Assembly: GCF_000168975.1 (NCBI RefSeq)
Contig: NZ_AAUW01000020.1
Coordinates: 62,001-126,000, forward strand
Reading direction: 5' to 3'
From: Roseibium aggregatum IAM 12614
Lineage (GTDB): Bacteria > Pseudomonadota > Alphaproteobacteria > Rhizobiales > Stappiaceae
Length of the DNA: 64,000 nt
The notes beneath the pieces are model-generated. The model did no database searches and was not told the DNA's origin. It was given only the letters and a program-made list of their open reading frames with translations. Every line of letters begins with the position of its first letter. Within the stretch, counting starts at the first letter, position 1. Below, piece by piece: positions 26,861 through 34,977 of this stretch. Position numbers and translations under genes: made by a program.

Positions 26861-29368
26861 ATGTCTGGGCAACAGAAAATCTCCTTGTCGGTTCAGGGAA
26901 TGTCATGCGCATCCTGTGTGGGGCGCGTCGAGCGCGGCCTCGCGTCTGTCGAGGGGCTCGAAGAGGTCGGCGTGAACCTGGCAACTGAAAGTGCGCAATT
27001 TACTGCCGCCCCCGACAAGATTGCGGCGGCCGTCGCCAAGCTGGACGATCTCGGCTATCCGGCGCGAACGCAAACAGTCACGCTGACCATCCAGTCCATG
27101 TCCTGTGCTTCCTGCGTCGGACGCGTCGACAAGGCGCTGCAGGCCGTTCCCGGCGTCATCAGCACCAGCGTCAACCTTGCGGCCGAGACGGCAACGGTCG
27201 TCTTTGCGGAAGGCACTACGACCGTTCAGGATGTGATCAAGGCCAGCACCGATGCCGGCTATCCGGCAAGCCTGGCAGACGCGGGCACGTCACAGGACCG
27301 CAGTGAACGCAAGGCCGAAGAAGCACGGGAACTGGCGCGCAAGATGGCACTCGCCGCCGCCTTCGCCCTGCCCGTTTTCCTGATCGAAATGGGCGGGCAT
27401 CTGATCCCCGCCTTTCATCATCTGATCGCAGTGACAATCGGTCAGCAGGCGAGCTGGATTCTGCAGTTCGTGCTGACAAGCATCGTGCTTTTCGGTCCGG
27501 GCCGGTCCTTCTACCAGAAGGGCATTCCGGCCCTTTTGAAAGGCGCACCCGACATGAACAGTCTGGTGGCTGTGGGAACCGGGGCCGCCTATCTCTATTC
27601 GGTGGTTGCCACGTTCCTGCCGGAACTGGTTCCCGCCGAAGTTCGCGCAGTCTATTTCGAGGCTGCGGCCGTGATTGTCGTTCTGATCCTGCTCGGGCGC
27701 TTCCTTGAAGCGAGAGCAAAGGGGCGCACCGGCGCGGCCATCCAGAGCCTGCTGGGCCTGCAGGTCAAGTCGGCCCGCGTGCTGCGGAATGACGAGATTG
27801 TAGAAGTGCCCATCGAAACGCTGGCCATAGGTGACATCGTCGTCGTGCGCCCCGGAGAGCGGCTCGCGGTTGACGGCGAAGTGGTCGAGGGCTTCTCTCA
27901 CGTCGATGAAAGCATGATCACCGGTGAGCCTGTGCCTGTCGCGAAGACGGCCGGCAGCGCGGTGACCGGCGGCACGGTGAACGGCACCGGCGGACTTCAG
28001 TTCAAGGCCACGCGTGTCGGCGCCGACACGACGCTGTCGCAGATCATCCGCATGGTCGAAGAAGCTCAGGGCGCCAAGCTGCCAATTCAGGGGCTGGTGG
28101 ACCGCATCACGCTGTGGTTTGTTCCCGCCGTCATGGCCGTTGCCCTGGCGACAGTCCTGGTGTGGCTGATCTTCGGCCCGGACCCGGCGCTGACACTTGC
28201 TCTGGTGGCCGGTGTGTCGGTGCTCATCATTGCATGTCCGTGTGCCATGGGTCTTGCGACGCCCACCTCCATCATGGTGGGCACAGGCCGGGCTGCGGAA
28301 ATGGGCGTTCTGTTCCGCAAGGGCGACGCGCTCCAGCAACTTTCCGACGTGGACATTGTTGCCCTGGACAAGACGGGCACCGTGACGGAAGGCCGTCCGG
28401 AACTGACCGACCTGGTTCTGGCCGACGGTTTCGAACGTGCATTCGTGCTGTCGCGCATTGCTGCCGTCGAGGCCCGCTCGGAACATCCGGTTGCCGAGGC
28501 GATTGTGCGGGCAGCAGGCAAGGAAGGCGTGGAGAGGTTCGCGATCAGTGACTTCAACTCCATCACCGGCCATGGCGTCTCCGCTGTCGTGGACGGTCAA
28601 CGGGTGCTTGTCGGTGCTGATCGCTTGATGGCGCGCGAAGGTATTGCGACCGGTGCCCTTTCCGACGAGGAGACCAGGCTGGCGAGACGCGGCCGCACGG
28701 CGCTCTATGCTGCCATTGACGGCAGGCTTGTCGCTGTTGTCGGAGTTGCCGACCCAGTCAAATCCTCGAGCCGGGCCGCAATTGCAGCTCTTCATGAGCT
28801 GGGGTTGAAGGTTGCGATGATTACCGGCGACAAGCGGGAAACCGCTGAAGCGATTGCCGCGGAAACCGGGATCGACACCATCATCGCGGGCGTCTTGCCC
28901 GACGGCAAGGTCGACGCCCTGACGGACCTCAAAGGCAACGGCAGCCGCATTGCCTTCGTCGGAGATGGCATCAACGACGCCCCAGCCCTCGCCCATGCCG
29001 ATGTCGGCATCGCGATCGGCACCGGTACGGACGTGGCCATTGAATCGGCGGACGTCGTCTTGATGTCAGGCGATCTGAGGGGCGTCGTGAATGCTTACGA
29101 AGTCTCCCGCAGGACCATGCGCAACATCAGGGAAAACCTGTTCTGGGCGTTTGCCTACAACACGGCCTTGATCCCCGTGGCAGCGGGGGTGCTCTACCCC
29201 GCCTTCGGCGTATTGTTGTCTCCCGTTCTGGCGGCCGGTGCCATGGCTTTGTCATCGGTGTTCGTGCTGACGAATGCGCTGCGGCTTCGCCGGATATCGC
29301 CGGTGATGGATGAAGCAAGAACCAGAATCGCTGCCGCCCCAAGTACAACGGCGGTGGCTGCCGAATAG
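26861..29368 (+). CDS. copA: Copper-translocating P1B-type ATPase
   Basis: An 835-residue Cu(I) exporter. Two N-terminal HMA domains carry MSCASC (residues 14-19 and 80-85). Eight membrane segments follow, with the TGEP actuator motif, the Cu(I) channel motif CPC (459-461), phosphorylation site DKTGT (Asp 503), the HP motif in SEHPVAEA and the hinge [20 protein letters not shown]. These define the P1B-1 class, which pumps Cu(I) or Ag(I) from cytoplasm to periplasm. The MerR-type promoter upstream implies induction by copper. The divergent CopZ-like chaperone is its likely donor. Confidence 0.95.
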   Translation: MSGQQKISLSVQGMSCASCVGRVERGLASVEGLEEVGVNLATESAQFTAAPDKIAAAVAKLDDLGYPARTQTVTLTIQSMSCASCVGRVDKALQAVPGVISTSVNLAAETATVVFAEGTTTVQDVIKASTDAGYPASLADAGTSQDRSERKAEEARELARKMALAAAFALPVFLIEMGGHLIPAFHHLIAVTIGQQASWILQFVLTSIVLFGPGRSFYQKGIPALLKGAPDMNSLVAVGTGAAYLYSVVATFLPELVPAEVRAVYFEAAAVIVVLILLGRFLEARAKGRTGAAIQSLLGLQVKSARVLRNDEIVEVPIETLAIGDIVVVRPGERLAVDGEVVEGFSHVDESMITGEPVPVAKTAGSAVTGGTVNGTGGLQFKATRVGADTTLSQIIRMVEEAQGAKLPIQGLVDRITLWFVPAVMAVALATVLVWLIFGPDPALTLALVAGVSVLIIACPCAMGLATPTSIMVGTGRAAEMGVLFRKGDALQQLSDVDIVALDKTGTVTEGRPELTDLVLADGFERAFVLSRIAAVEARSEHPVAEAIVRAAGKEGVERFAISDFNSITGHGVSAVVDGQRVLVGADRLMAREGIATGALSDEETRLARRGRTALYAAIDGRLVAVVGVADPVKSSSRAAIAALHELGLKVAMITGDKRETAEAIAAETGIDTIIAGVLPDGKVDALTDLKGNGSRIAFVGDGINDAPALAHADVGIAIGTGTDVAIESADVVLMSGDLRGVVNAYEVSRRTMRNIRENLFWAFAYNTALIPVAAGVLYPAFGVLLSPVLAAGAMALSSVFVLTNALRLRRISPVMDEARTRIAAAPSTTAVAAE

Positions 29369-29683
29369 GAGGTTGCTCCTGTCAGCCATGGCCATTTGCG
29401 TCATCAAGGGAACCTGCCTCATCAGCCCGCTAAGACCGGACATTTTTTACAGGGCGCTTCAGGATCGCCGCCGTTGTTCGGCTTGTCTTCGTGGCGGCAA
29501 GGACATTTGTTCTTGCCGCCATAGCGCTTAAAGGTGTGCTTTAGCCATATCACGGCTCAAGAAGGGTTGACCGAGGCGCGACTTCACCGGATTGTGAAAG
29601 TTGTTCAGGTTCGACACAGGCAAACAGGAGCCGACAGGTCTTTGCTGATACGGCAGCAGTCTTTCTTTTGGACGACTTTGAAA
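29369..29683. other. Intergenic region after copA with a hairpin
   Basis: No gene is supported in these 315 bases. A 10-bp inverted repeat TGGCGGCAAG/CTTGCCGCCA with a 10-base loop lies at 29492-29521 and may end copA transcription, though no T-run follows. In-frame codons extend the next gene upstream into this region, but the signal-peptide position argues against their use. Confidence 0.5.
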
Positions 29684-30001
29684 ATGGTCCTCGTGGCAGC
29701 ATTCGTCGCTGCCGGTGGATCGTTCAGCCATTCGTTTGCCGAAACGGCCCATGAACATTCGCATCAAACCGCCAGCGGCGGCGGTCATGCCCACGACCAT
29801 GCCTCGAGCCAAGCCGACCATCAGGTGGCGGATCATGAGACGGTGCATTGCGGCGCCTATCTCCTGGCGCTGACCTATGATGAGCATCTGAGCCTCCCGG
29901 ACCTCGTTGACGAAAGTATCGGCGAAGCTGCGATATCCACCGTATCCCGTGCCTGGAAGGTCGAGCCACCACCTCCACGACGGGCTCCTTTATCCGTTTG
30001 A
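29684..30001 (+). CDS. Small exported His-rich protein
   Basis: About 105 residues: signal peptide MVLVAAFVAAGGSFSHSFAE, then a strongly His-rich segment (AHEHSHQTASGGGHAHDHAS, more than ten His) and a short folded C-terminal part with one Cys (VHCGAYLLALTYDE) and a basic-proline tail. Such proteins recur in copper and nickel loci as periplasmic metal-binding or sensing peptides; no enzymatic motif is visible. A TTG at 29642 after AGGAG could give a longer N-terminus. It precedes the cytochrome genes and may be co-transcribed. Confidence 0.65.
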   Translation: MVLVAAFVAAGGSFSHSFAETAHEHSHQTASGGGHAHDHASSQADHQVADHETVHCGAYLLALTYDEHLSLPDLVDESIGEAAISTVSRAWKVEPPPPRRAPLSV

Positions 30002-30053
30002 AATCGCTTGGGGCGGTGTGTCCGCCACGCAATCTGGATACAGGAATTTATCA

Positions 30054-30689
30054 ATGAAATTTACGGTTATGTCCGTTACCGGCGCTCTGCTGCTTGCAGG
30101 CGTGGCTGGTGCTTACGCCCATGGAGGGGCGTCTGGTATCGTCAAGGAACGCATGGAAGCAATGGAGGAAATGGGCGACGTGATGAAATCGCTGACTGCC
30201 ATCATGCGTGGAGACAAGGACTATGATGCGGATGCGGTGCGTGCAGGCGCCGCCGTGATCAAGTCCCATTCCGGTGAAGCCTTGACCAAGCAGTTCCCCG
30301 AACACAGCCTTGAAGGCCCGTCCGAGGCAAAGCCGGAAATCTGGACCGACTGGGAGGAATTTGAAGCGCTCGCGAAACAGTTGGACATTTTTGCCACCGG
30401 GCTTGGCGCGGCAGCCGGCAATGGACTTGCACATGGCAAGGGCGGCGCCGGCATGATGGGTCAGACGGGCATGATGGGGCAGGACACCATGATGGGTGGA
30501 AATTCCATGATGTCCCAGGGCGGGATGATGGGCTCCGGAGGAATGATGGGTTCGGGCGGCATGATGGGGAACGCGGGCCACATGGCCGATCCGGACATGC
30601 TTGCCCAGATGCCTGCGGACGGGCTCTTCAACATGGTCGCGCAGACCTGTTCAGCCTGTCACTCCCAATTCAGGGTCGAGAAAAACTGA
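30054..30689 (+). CDS. Cytochrome c'-type protein with a Met-rich insert
   Basis: A 211-residue exported protein: signal peptide MKFTVMSVTGALLLAGVAGA, four-helix-bundle segments (VKERMEAMEEMGDVMKSLTA; IWTDWEEFEALAKQLDIFA) and a C-terminal heme site CSACH followed by Ser-Gln-Phe-Arg, as in cytochromes c'. Between helix 3 and the last helix, roughly residues 138-182, sits an insert of repeated MMG/GGMMG units with more than a dozen Met, absent from ordinary cytochromes c'. Met clusters typically bind Cu(I) in the periplasm. AGGA lies eight bases before ATG 30054. It is followed three bases later by a diheme cytochrome gene. Confidence 0.82.
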   Translation: MKFTVMSVTGALLLAGVAGAYAHGGASGIVKERMEAMEEMGDVMKSLTAIMRGDKDYDADAVRAGAAVIKSHSGEALTKQFPEHSLEGPSEAKPEIWTDWEEFEALAKQLDIFATGLGAAAGNGLAHGKGGAGMMGQTGMMGQDTMMGGNSMMSQGGMMGSGGMMGSGGMMGNAGHMADPDMLAQMPADGLFNMVAQTCSACHSQFRVEKN

Positions 30690-30692
30690 GCG

Positions 30693-31583
30693 ATGCGCCT
30701 TTGGCTCGTTGTTGCGATTGCTGCTCCCGCGTTGGCGGGTGCGGCGGTCGCCATGCTTTACCTCTGGCCTGTCGATAAACCGGAACCGATCGAAACCCTG
30801 GCTGGCGATCCGGGGCGGGGTGCCTATCTTGCCAGAATGTCGGGATGCATCGCCTGCCATACTGACACGGAAGGTGGCGGGAAACCTCTGGCTGGCGGGG
30901 TCAAGTTACCGACAGACTTCGGCACGTTCTATTCGCCCAATCTGACGACCGATCCGGATCACGGCATCGGAAACTGGAGCTTGCAAGATTTCGCAACGGC
31001 GGTGCGCCACGGTATTTCGCCGGACGGGGAGCCCTACTATCCGTCCTTTCCCTACCCGTTTTATGGCTCCCTGAGCGATCAGGATGTCGCGGACCTGTGG
31101 GCAGCCTTCAAGACGGTTCCTCCTGTTGCCGAGGCTTCGATACCGCACGAAATGTCGCCGCCCTTCAATCTCAGAATGGGCCTGAAACTCTGGCGCGGTC
31201 TGTTTCACCATCCAAACGCCTTCGTCCCGGACCCGGAACGCGGCGAACTCTGGAACCGGGGCAATTTCATTGTTCAGGGCCCTGCCCACTGCGGAGCCTG
31301 CCACACACCCAGAAATTTTCTGGGTGCCCGACAGGCGGAAATGGCCTTGCATGGCGCCGGCAAACTGCCTGACGGCGGCAAGTCTCCGCCAATCACGAGC
31401 GATGCTTTGAAGAAGCAGGGCTGGACGGTAAGCTCACTGCAATATGCATTGAAAACCGGGATTATGCCGGATGGGGATGTCTTCGGCGGCTCCATGGGTG
31501 AGGTCGTGCGCGACGGCACGGCTTTCCTGTCCGAAGAAGACCGGGAGGCAATTGCAACCTATCTGATGGACACGGACGGCTGA
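30693..31583 (+). CDS. Membrane-anchored diheme cytochrome c
   Basis: A 296-residue protein with an N-terminal anchor or signal (MRLWLVVAIAAPALAGAAVA) and two heme-binding motifs, CIACH near residue 52 and CGACH near 197, each in a cytochrome c domain with downstream Met ligands. It resembles the diheme subunits of periplasmic alcohol/aldehyde dehydrogenases and thiosulfate-type electron carriers. No catalytic dehydrogenase gene is next to it. It starts three bases after the cytochrome c' stop, so the two are almost certainly co-translated. Confidence 0.85.
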   Translation: MRLWLVVAIAAPALAGAAVAMLYLWPVDKPEPIETLAGDPGRGAYLARMSGCIACHTDTEGGGKPLAGGVKLPTDFGTFYSPNLTTDPDHGIGNWSLQDFATAVRHGISPDGEPYYPSFPYPFYGSLSDQDVADLWAAFKTVPPVAEASIPHEMSPPFNLRMGLKLWRGLFHHPNAFVPDPERGELWNRGNFIVQGPAHCGACHTPRNFLGARQAEMALHGAGKLPDGGKSPPITSDALKKQGWTVSSLQYALKTGIMPDGDVFGGSMGEVVRDGTAFLSEEDREAIATYLMDTDG

Positions 31584-31624
31584 CCACGTTCAGCTTGCAC
31601 AAGACCAATCGAAGGAAAGAAATC

Positions 31625-32113
31625 ATGACGAGGCGCATCCGGTTCGGCGCCCTTGCCGCAGTGTTGGCGATTGTCATTGGCAGTGCGGTTTTCTTCCTTG
31701 CAAAACCCGGCGCCGAAAAAGACATCGTCCGGCTTCAGCCGGACGCAGCGGAGCTCGTTCGTTTGGGAGCTGACATTTACATGCAGAATTGCGCATCTTG
31801 CCACGGAGACGACCTGAAAGGAGAGCCGGACTGGATGGACGCCAATCCGGACGGCACCCTGAAGGCCCCGCCGCATGATGAAACCGGACATACCTGGCAT
31901 CATCAGGATGAACTGCTGTTCCGCATTACAAAGCACGGAACTGCCAAGGCTCTCGGCCTTCAGGATTTCAAATCGAACATGCCGGCGTTCGACGGCGCGC
32001 TGACAGACACCGAAATCATCGCCGTCCTGTCCTGGATCAAGGCACAGTGGCCGCAGGAGGTTCGCGCAAGACATGACCTCATCAATGCGCAGGGAGGGGC
32101 TCCATCGTCTTGA
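31625..32113 (+). CDS. Monoheme cytochrome c, membrane-anchored
   Basis: A 162-residue protein with an N-terminal hydrophobic anchor (FGALAAVLAIVIGSAVFFLA) and one heme motif, CASCHGDDL, followed by the distal region NMPAFDGALTDTEIIAVLSW containing the likely Met ligand. It is a class I cytochrome c. The ATG at 31625 follows AAGGAAAG; an upstream in-frame start is less likely. It closes a three-cytochrome block inside the metal island. Confidence 0.85.
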   Translation: MTRRIRFGALAAVLAIVIGSAVFFLAKPGAEKDIVRLQPDAAELVRLGADIYMQNCASCHGDDLKGEPDWMDANPDGTLKAPPHDETGHTWHHQDELLFRITKHGTAKALGLQDFKSNMPAFDGALTDTEIIAVLSWIKAQWPQEVRARHDLINAQGGAPSS

Positions 32114-32209
32114 AGGCTGGGGGTTTTCGCCATACGGGTATGCGTGCGATCCGGGTGTTGCTCAGGTTTGATCGTACGCTGTGGTGTATCTGAACGGCTG
32201 GAGAAATAA

Positions 32210-33544
32210 GTGTTTTCGGTTCTTGCCAATCAAACCTACCGCCATCTTTTTTCCGCGCAGGTCATCGCGTTGTTCGGCACGGGTCTGATGACGGTTGGCC
32301 TGGCACTGCTCGCCTTCGATCTTGCGGGCGATGAGGCTGGAGCCGTGCTGGGAACGGCCCTTGCGATCAAGATGATCGTCTATGTTGGCATCAGCCCGAT
32401 TGCCGCCGCTTATGCCGGCCGTTTTCCGCGACGGATGTTTCTCGTCACTCTGGATATCGTCCGGTCTCTGACCGCGATAGCCCTGCCCTTCGTTGACGCC
32501 ATCTGGCAGATCTACGTTCTGATTGCCCTGTTGCAAACCGCGTCCGCAGCCTTCACCCCTGCCTTCCAGGCCAGCATTCCCGATATCCTTCCGGACGAAA
32601 AAGACTACACAAACGCCTTGTCGCTCTCGCGCATGGCGTACGATCTTGAAAATCTGCTCAGCCCGATGATTGCCGCCGTCCTGGTGGGACTTGTCGGCTT
32701 CCACTGGTTGTTTGGCGGCACCGTTGCCGGGTTTCTGATATCGGCCGCCTTGATCCTGACCGTTCGGCTCGTCTCGCCGCGGGCTGACGAAGAGGAGCCC
32801 GCCTTCCGCAGAACCGTCAAGGGCCTGCAGATCTATCTGAAGACACCACGCCTCAGGGGCTTGCTGGCCCTCAATCTCGCGGTTGCAGCGTCTGGAGCCA
32901 TGGTGATCGTCAACGGTGTCGTCATCGTGAAATCCTATCTTGGTTTCAACGACACCGACCTGGCCTTGTCGATGGCCGCTTACGGCGGGGGCTCCATGGT
33001 CGTCGCCCTGACGCTGCCAAAGCTTCTTGCAAGTCGCTCCGAGCGCACCGTGATGCTTGCCGGCGGTGCATTGCTTCCCGTTTCATTGCTGATATTCGCC
33101 GGCCTGTTGAGCGTCTTGCCCGGAACCCTCGTGTGGCCGACCCTGCTGCTCATCTGGTTTGCCATGGGGGCAGGTATGTCGGCGGTCCTTGTGCCCTCCG
33201 GAAGGCTGCTGAAAAACTCTGCCCATCCGCAAGACCGACCATTGGTGTTCGCGGCGCAGTTTGCTCTTTCGCACGGCTGCTGGCTGATTGCCTATCCGCT
33301 TGCCGGCTGGCTTGGTGCAAACACCTCGCTGTCTGCAACAATGGTCGCGCTTGCTGGTTTGGCTGTACTTGGCTGGGCTGCAGCGGCCGGGTTTTGGCCT
33401 GCAGAGGATCAAAGTGTTCTCGACCATACCCACCCAGATCTGCCCGCCAACCATCCGCATCTGGCAAAAGCGCACGGAAAACGTCACGCACATGCTTTTG
33501 TGATCGACAGCCTTCACCACACATGGCCGGACCGGCCGCCATGA
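32210..33544 (+). CDS. MFS transporter, NreB-like metal exporter
   Basis: A 444-residue major-facilitator protein with about 12 membrane segments. It resembles the enterobactin-exporter/NreB branch: the N-terminus (VLANQTYRHLFSAQVIALFG) and the internal AFQASIPDILPDEKDYTNAL loop are characteristic. The hydrophilic C-terminus is rich in His (DHTHPDLPANHPHLAKAHGK), as in nickel-resistance NreB. Together with the overlapping NicO-like gene this suggests nickel or cobalt efflux, an inference. GTG start with GGAG six bases upstream. Confidence 0.82.
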   Translation: MFSVLANQTYRHLFSAQVIALFGTGLMTVGLALLAFDLAGDEAGAVLGTALAIKMIVYVGISPIAAAYAGRFPRRMFLVTLDIVRSLTAIALPFVDAIWQIYVLIALLQTASAAFTPAFQASIPDILPDEKDYTNALSLSRMAYDLENLLSPMIAAVLVGLVGFHWLFGGTVAGFLISAALILTVRLVSPRADEEEPAFRRTVKGLQIYLKTPRLRGLLALNLAVAASGAMVIVNGVVIVKSYLGFNDTDLALSMAAYGGGSMVVALTLPKLLASRSERTVMLAGGALLPVSLLIFAGLLSVLPGTLVWPTLLLIWFAMGAGMSAVLVPSGRLLKNSAHPQDRPLVFAAQFALSHGCWLIAYPLAGWLGANTSLSATMVALAGLAVLGWAAAAGFWPAEDQSVLDHTHPDLPANHPHLAKAHGKRHAHAFVIDSLHHTWPDRPP

Positions 33545-34254
33545 TGGATTTTCTCATTTCCTGGCAACGCTGGATCTATGGCGGTGTGCGGGCTTCCCTG
33601 CTGGAATTCAGCCAGTCGGGAGATCTCTGGCTGCTCGCAGGCATGATGGCGACCGGAGTGCTGTTCGGCGCCATCCACGCTCTGACACCCGGACACGGCA
33701 AGACGATCCTGGCAAGCTACGTTGCCGGAGCCAGAAGCAGCTTTGCCCGCGCGTTCACGGTATCGGCACTGCTGGCGGCTACACATGTCCTCACCGCCGT
33801 TCTGATCGCCTTCTTTGCCTCTCAGCTCGTGGAAAGATCCTTTGTCGGCGGTGGACGGGCCCCTGCCCTTGAAATGATCAGCCGGGTCACGCTGATCGGG
33901 ATCGGTGCCTGGCTCTTCGTCCGGGCCATTCGTGCGAAGCCCGGCAGGAAGCGGGCGGAAGGCTTCTGGGTGGCCCTTACGGCCGGTCTCGTACCATGCC
34001 CTCTGACCTTGTTTGTCGTCGTGGCCGCCTTGTCTCAAGGCGAGCCTGGTGCGGGCCTGGTATTTGCGGCGTCGATGCTCGTCGGCATCACCCTCACGCT
34101 CAGCGCCGTTGCAGGGCTGACGGTTGCCGGCCAGCGACTGTTTCTCGATGTCGCTCTCAGGAACGGTGCGACCATCAGCGTGGTTTCCCGGGTCCTCGAT
34201 GCGGCAGCCGGATGTCTCATCATGCTCTTTGCCGGCCTCCAGTTGCTTGGCTAG
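33541..34254 (+). CDS. NicO/RcnA-like nickel/cobalt transporter
   Basis: A 237-residue membrane protein with about six segments and the family signature HALTPGHGKTILASYVAGA plus GLVPCPLTLF. These motifs define the NicO/RcnA exporters of Ni2+ and Co2+. The ATG at 33541 overlaps the stop of the MFS gene, so the two are translationally coupled. It lacks the long His-rich cytoplasmic loop of E. coli RcnA; the His-rich segment is instead at the end of the partner MFS protein. Confidence 0.85.
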   Translation: MMDFLISWQRWIYGGVRASLLEFSQSGDLWLLAGMMATGVLFGAIHALTPGHGKTILASYVAGARSSFARAFTVSALLAATHVLTAVLIAFFASQLVERSFVGGGRAPALEMISRVTLIGIGAWLFVRAIRAKPGRKRAEGFWVALTAGLVPCPLTLFVVVAALSQGEPGAGLVFAASMLVGITLTLSAVAGLTVAGQRLFLDVALRNGATISVVSRVLDAAAGCLIMLFAGLQLLG

Positions 34255-34516
34255 ATGCTGGTCTCTGGGAAACCGTTTCAATCCCTCAGGTCCTTACGAA
34301 AATTTGATTGGGTGTCCGGCATATTCACTTCTGTTTTCGCACGCACCAGCGTATGCACGATGAAGGTTGTCTTGTGAGCCGACGACCTGCCGGAGCGCCG
34401 GTAGTTTCCCGATTATGGACCAACAACGGGCAATTTGTTCACCGTTGTTCGAAGGCGACCTGAAGAGTACCTATCAAGCACTTGTATTTGTGCTGGACTG
34501 GATTATATCGCGCATC

Positions 34517-34891
34517 ATGACCCGACCCGTGCATCACATCAGCAGACTGGCCGCGACGTTCCTGTTCGCGATTGCCTTGCTGTTTGCGGGCTTTGCACCG
34601 GCTCACCAGGCAATGAAGGCTCCCGGCGAACATGTCGCGGCCAATGCCTACATGCCGTGTGAAACGATGATGGGTCATGCACCGGCAATGATGGCCGATG
34701 AAATGCCGGACAACGGCCAGACGAATTTCGATCTGTGCTGCGGCGGTGCCTTATGCGCAGCCGATACGATCCGCGACGGCCAGGACATCACTCTGGGCGT
34801 GCCCCAGACCCTTGCCTTCGCGCAGATGCCGCCCGATGCCCTGCACGTGTCGGATAATGCCCTTCCCGAACGACCTCCCCGCCTCCTCTGA
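34517..34891 (+). CDS. Small exported Cys/Met-rich protein, metal-island associated
   Basis: A 124-residue protein with signal peptide FLFAIALLFAGFAPAHQA and a segment containing MPCETMMGHAPAMMADEMP followed by a CCGGALC cluster. Met, His and Cys side chains suggest binding of soft metals in the periplasm. Its position directly before the cusBAF-like genes supports a copper or silver role. I do not recognise a named family. An in-frame start further upstream is possible. Confidence 0.65.
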   Translation: MTRPVHHISRLAATFLFAIALLFAGFAPAHQAMKAPGEHVAANAYMPCETMMGHAPAMMADEMPDNGQTNFDLCCGGALCAADTIRDGQDITLGVPQTLAFAQMPPDALHVSDNALPERPPRLL

Positions 34892-34977
34892 AAACATCGT
34901 TCCTCTGCGGACTTCCGCGGAGCCAGACATGATGGACATGCCTTCGGCTGACCGCCGCTGGCAACTCAGAGGTTACA

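Noticed and set aside
27290-28996. 568-codon minus-strand open frame opposite copA
   Set aside because: Antisense to a complete P1B ATPase with all catalytic motifs; composition (His, Asn, Gln and Arg-rich) is that of a shadow.
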